A stretch of 64,000 nt of DNA from Xylogone sp. PMI_703 (taxonomy: Eukaryota > Ascomycota > Leotiomycetes), in the NCBI GenBank assembly GCA_021399445.1, contig JAJTUQ010000012.1, positions 559,359 through 623,358 on the forward strand, in the 5' to 3' direction. Below are positions 59,578-64,000 of this stretch, piece after piece. Within the stretch, counting starts at the first letter, position 1. Each line of letters starts with the position of its first letter. The translations under genes and the position numbers were made by a program. A model generated the notes under the pieces. That model made no database searches and was not told the origin of the DNA. It saw only the letters and a program-made list of their open reading frames with translations.

Positions 59578-59682
59578 TAACCTGAAAGGTTGGGTTTGTA
59601 AACCTGATCCAGGAATTCCTCAATTTTCAGGCCGCCAAGGCTAATGTGATACCTGGTGGCTGTCACACTCTACAGCTACGGG

Positions 59683-62600
59683 TTTTTTTGGTTTTTTTTT
59701 TTTGGATCCATACTCTTTTCAGCTAACTAGCTATGTAGAGGCGTCTATGTTACAGTTGTCCTTGCATACAATTTCCGAGCCCATGTACAACTCCGGCAGA
59801 GATCAAGCCCTGTCCTGAAATGAAATAAAATCAGAAAGTGAAAAGGAAATAAAAGAACGCTCAGATCAGGAACAACGAATCAAAATCAAAGGAATCCCAC
59901 GTCTTGGGTCAGCCTTTCCCATAACTCCCTTAAATTCAACAAGTGGAAGATTACATGTAAGTCCCCGTATTGATCAATAAATACTGTTGCTGTACTGTAG
60001 CCTTCCGGCTATGGTGCATTACTGTTTACATCCCCTTTGGCTCCTCCTCTGTGGTATGATCATGTCTCGAGGTCATCCTCGAATTGTTTGTATAGTTCTG
60101 ATTTGTAGTATCGGAACTGGTCTAGTAGACCGGTCGATAGTATGAAGTTGACGGCCTTCCTGGCCTTCTGCGGTTCTGAAAGTATGGTTTTGGTGCCCCT
60201 GATGAGGGGCGCGTCGAAGAATCGTCTTCTTTGCCTTCTGTAGCGAGGGCATTCCTCAATGATGTGTGCAACTGTTTGGTTAAATGTTCAACAATCACAT
60301 CCCGGCTCATCAGCTTTGTTGATCTTGTGGAGATACCACTTGAGGCCTATCCTCTCAGTCCGTAACTGAATAAGGATAGAGCTGACCGGCTTGGGCATAT
60401 CCGTGTACAGCCTGTCGATGTGCTTGTTGAGTTTGAGTCCGTATCTGTTCTTGTATAATTTTCCACTCTCTCCGATTGTCCATATGTGCTCCCACTCTGC
60501 CACACTCCGTTCTCTGATAATTCGACGACAGGCGGTCTTGAGCTTGGGAAGGTGTTGAGGGGTGATGTTTCGAGGGAAGCTCTGTATCGTTGCCTCCTTC
60601 GCCAGCTTGTCCACGATCTCATTTCCGTCTACCCCGATATGTGCTGGGATCCACCTGAGCTGTACCTCTGCACCTCTGCACCTCTCCTCCTCAGTGCTGT
60701 CACGGCTGTCACTACTCGTTGAAGGATATATTGGCCTGACTGGAGTCTGGGGCGTTGGCTTGACCTAATCGCAGCTTGGTTATCTGTGTAGACAACCACC
60801 CTCTTGTATCTGGGTCCTGCTTTAGAGCCATGTCTAAAGCTTGGGCTATACCCATGACCTCAGCAACATACACGTTGCTGTGATATTTGTCCCCCATGTA
60901 TCTCCGGGACACCCAGTTCTTCTGTTCGCACCACGCTGCTGAGCCAATCTGGTCGTCTTTGCCGCTCCCGTCTGTGAATATCCACAGATCCTTTCTCCGC
61001 TTCTCCTCCCTGATCTTGTCGTGTTCATGAACTGCTGTCTCCGGGTCTGGAGCCATAAATATCTGTGGGGGTTCCCACCATGGTGCAACGATTGCCGGTT
61101 TGAAGGTCTCCAAGGCGTCGAACTGTGGGATGCGTAAGAGGCTCTTGATCATCTCCTCCAGCCTTTGTAAGGGTGAAGTTCTGGTGGGCGATTCCTCTAT
61201 GTGCGTGCGTATCTGGGACGACGCGTATATGGCTCGATACATCGGTGACCCGATAATCCTGATTGCTGCAGACATGGCTGAGCGGTATAGCTGTACCTCG
61301 ATTGGTGCGGTGTGTGTCTCGGCCTCCAGGACGGACAGTGCTGTAGACTTCCAGGCTCCTGTGGCCACTACTAATCCTTGTTTCTGAATAGCATTTAACC
61401 TTTCCAACATCTTCCTCCTTCTCGTCTTCTCCCCTGAGTAGTCTTCGGGGATGTACCATACCGAGCTGGCGAATAGTATTCTGGGGACTACTACCGCTTG
61501 GTACAGTTTCAGCGCTTCCTCCCTTGTGACTCCCCATGTCGAGCCGGTGATGGCTCGTATGGCAGTTATGGACATGGTTGTTCTCTCCTCAATGTGATCA
61601 ATGTGTGCCTTCCAATTCAGCTCCTGATCTAGGATTACTCCTAGATATCTTGCCTTCTCTTCGGGCTTGATGATTTGTGTGTCTCCTGAGGGTGATGTGA
61701 GTTCGAGTGGCAGGTCTAAATCCTCTATTTTCTTTTTGTCTCAAAGTGGACCAGCTTAAACTTGTCTACCGCGAAGATAGAAGCATGTCTGAGCGCCCAC
61801 TTCTCGCACTCCTTGGCCACTCGGGTGAGTTTCCGGATGGTGGCCTCTGTTGAGGCACCTTCCGCAACTATCGCAACATCATCGATGTACCCACTCCTCA
61901 GGTTCCGTCTGGTGCGTGTCTGAATCCCTTGTACCTCTAGAAGGTCTGCATTGTAGAACAGGTACAGAATTGGTGAAAGTGGGGATCCTTGAGGGATACC
62001 TGTTTTGCACTCGAACTCTGGCCCTGTTCCGCCTGCGAGACGGATACGAGATATCCTACCTTGGAGGTAGCTCCGGATCCAGTTGATTAGTTGTAGAGGT
62101 AGCCCTCTCTTCCTGAGGTTGTGGAATAGTCTTTCATGTAACACGTTGTCGAATGCACCCGACACATCCAGCAGTAGCAGGCTTGCCACCTTCTTCTGTC
62201 GGTGTGCTGAGTGTATTTTCTCGAGAATGCTGTGTATGCCGTGTTCACAGGACATCAATTTCCTTCCCCCCGCATGTGTGATTGGTAATATTTCATATTT
62301 TTCGGACAGGTACTGGATTCGTCTGGTCAGTACTATGTCCATGATCTTTCCTATGGTGTTCATGAGAGCGATTGGTCGGTATGCCTTCGGTTTGGAGTAG
62401 TCCGGCTTCCCTTCCTTTCGTAACACAGCTGTGATTGTCCTTTTGAATATGCTAGGACAATGTTGCAGTTCAAGAGAGCTGTTGAATAAGCGAGTGAGTA
62501 TTGGCACAATGATATCTCCGGCTGTCTTCAGCACTCGGTTTGGTATGGTGTCCTCCCCTGGTGCCTTGTCCGGTGGAGTGTATCTGATTGCCTCCGACAC

Positions 62601-64000
62601 TTCCCACTCTGTAATCTCTGGCCACTGTCCTTTCGGCTGGGGATACGCGTATCCTGTGATATCGCTCAGGCCTGCTTCAGGAGGCTTCGGGAAGAAGACT
62701 TCGCGAAAAGCTTCTACCTTTCCTTCCACCTCCGTAGCTAGAGATCCATCACTCCGCTCAATTTCAGGGGTGTTGGCTATCCTTGGGGTGTTCCTGTTCT
62801 TCGCCCACTTGGCTAGCCTCCACAGAGATCGCTCATCCTTTACCTCTGCAACCTTCTCTCTATGGTTGTTTCTGCCCTCGATGCATACCAGCTCGTTCCG
62901 CCTTGCCCGTGCTTCCTTCAGTGCCTCAAATGTCCTCTCGCACGGGTTCCAGTCCCTCTTTCTCTCGGCCCTTTTCAGCGCGCGGACAGCATCTGCCAAT
63001 TCCGGCGTGAAGTTGAACTTTGATCTGTGACAGAGACGGAGAATCGGTGCTGAGTCCTCTGCTGCATGCCTGATGGCGTTCGAGAGCTGCATTGTCACAG
63101 CTTCTAGCACCTCGATAGATTCGATTGGGTGGATCTCAGGAGCCAGCCGACGCAGGTTCTCGCGGAATCTGTCCGTATCAAGCTTTCTGTAGTTCCTCCG
63201 CGTCTCCTCCGGCGGGGGTCTCACTGGTATTCGGATGTGTGTTCCAATGGGTCGATGGTCTGAGCCGTGGCTAAGCCCTGGTTCCACTTGGCATTTGTCG
63301 ATGTTATTCTGTATGTCCGATGTTGCCCATACCAGGTCGATACAGGTGCCTGATCTAGTGTCTTCAATTCTCTGCGGCGGGCGAGTTCTAGTTCCTGGCT
63401 CAAGACCTAACGTCAGGCTATGCTCGATCATCATGTCGCGCAAGAACTTCGCGTGTGTCTTGTGGACGCCTGTTGCTGTCACAGGCACGTCGCCGAACCA
63501 TTGCTCATGTTCAAAGTTAAAGTCCCCAAGAGCGATGTGTTCGTTCTCGGGGTGTTTTGCGATGGCTTGGTCTAGATGGGGTAGTGTGATGTCTTCTGGG
63601 AGGTCTTCGTATCTTCCTTCGCTGAACCTTGCTGCGCGCCGGCCTTTGTTTACGTTATATGTGTTGTGGATGGAGATCTTCCTCTCTCTTCCTTGTATCT
63701 GAGTTGTCAGGTGAAGAGAGATGAGGTTGAACCCTCTTGTCGTTATCTGTATTGATTCTTTGTCGATTCTGTTGGTATTAACTAAAAAACAAACTTTCGC
63801 TCTTTCCTCCTCGATTAAAACATTTCCTGATTGCTTGATGTACGTGGTGAATTCACCCTGTGTAGGGTTATGTGTAGCCCCGCTGTTCAGAAGGTAAGGT
63901 TCCTGGAAAGCGATGATATCGTATTCCCTGACCCTTGGGTCTCTTAAGAACGGGTACATAATCCTTTGGTTTCTGGCTGTGTTGAATTGTAGTATGCGGA
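59683..64000 (-). pseudogene. Tad1-like LINE, ORF2 region, 5' end outside window
   Basis: Non-LTR retrotransposon. From the window edge: an AP endonuclease (AFQEPYLL, LGDFNFEHE, SHGSDHRPIG), reverse transcriptase (TGIPQGSPLSPILYLFYNAD and the catalytic YIDD), then RNase H (FTDGSGKDD, YVAEV, VYTDNQAA, PAHIGVDGNE). A C-terminal CCHC-like knuckle (CDC...H....CPRY) ends at the stop at 60,060. The poly-A tail appears as a T-rich run at 59,683-59,703. RNase H in a fungal LINE points to the Tad1 clade. It is dead: frameshifts lie near 61,730 (in an A-run) and 60,800, and a TGA replaces Gly in the knuckle (60,288-60,290). Coding sequence is open to the window end, so ORF1 lies beyond 64,000. Confidence 0.92.

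Noticed and set aside
61850..63030. Plus-strand frames opposite the LINE
   Set aside because: Antisense shadows of the reverse transcriptase and endonuclease coding sequence.

Overview
The window is nuclear DNA from a filamentous ascomycete (Pezizomycotina). Evidence: genes have short introns (about 46-115 nt) with GTAAGT-like donors and CTAAC/CTAAT-type branch points. It carries a multi-exon highly reducing polyketide synthase (HR-PKS), Zn2Cys6 and SREBP-type bHLH regulators, a 545-residue DHA2 efflux pump, a FSH1-type hydrolase, and fungal transposons (Tad1-like LINE, Helitron, hAT, TA-flanked MITEs, solo LTRs). I cannot name the species.

Layout. 1-2.1 kb: a decayed hAT fragment and a bHLH regulator. 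4.9-6.3 kb: the 3' half of a second hAT transposase, a 606-bp solo LTR and half of a small repeat. 7.7-28.2 kb: a biosynthetic core made of the HR-PKS (KS-AT-DH-cMT-ER-KR-ACP, 2,610 aa, no release domain), an SDR, a CYP52-like P450, a LovG-like hydrolase and a second, seven-exon SDR. 30.6 kb: one unrecognised ORF. 32.4-38.1 kb: a frameshifted Helitron Rep/helicase gene and an opposing intact three-exon gene with a DUF3716-like cysteine motif. 38.3-40.3 kb: hairpin repeats, a 191-bp TG...CA element and an AT-rich palindromic island. 40.35-42.4 kb: a Zn2Cys6 regulator broken by four TAG codons. 43.7-45.6 kb: an apparently intact MFS exporter. 46.6-53.4 kb: the 5' half of the split hAT, two more LTR copies, one LTR fragment and nested MITEs. 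54.3-58.5 kb: a long ORF of unknown family. 59.2-64 kb: a pogo/Fot-like MITE and a 3'-complete LINE that runs off the end.

How the genes fit together (inference). The PKS would build a reduced, possibly C-methylated chain. The FSH1-type hydrolase would release it in trans, as LovG does. The P450 and two SDRs would tailor it and the MFS pump would export it. The Zn2Cys6 gene is the obvious pathway regulator by position, but it is a pseudogene with an intact-looking remainder, so the cluster may be silent or under other control.

Most notable observation. The 42.6-kb block from 5,893 to 48,519, holding the whole cluster and the Helitron, is flanked by two visually identical LTRs in inverted orientation whose 5-bp target-site duplications are exchanged (GGTAT/AAGTG at one, AAGTG/GGTAT at the other). 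The hAT transposase cut at 48,519 continues in frame at 5,281 on the other strand. Together these point to an inversion by recombination between the two LTRs, or to an assembly flip, which would leave the same marks.
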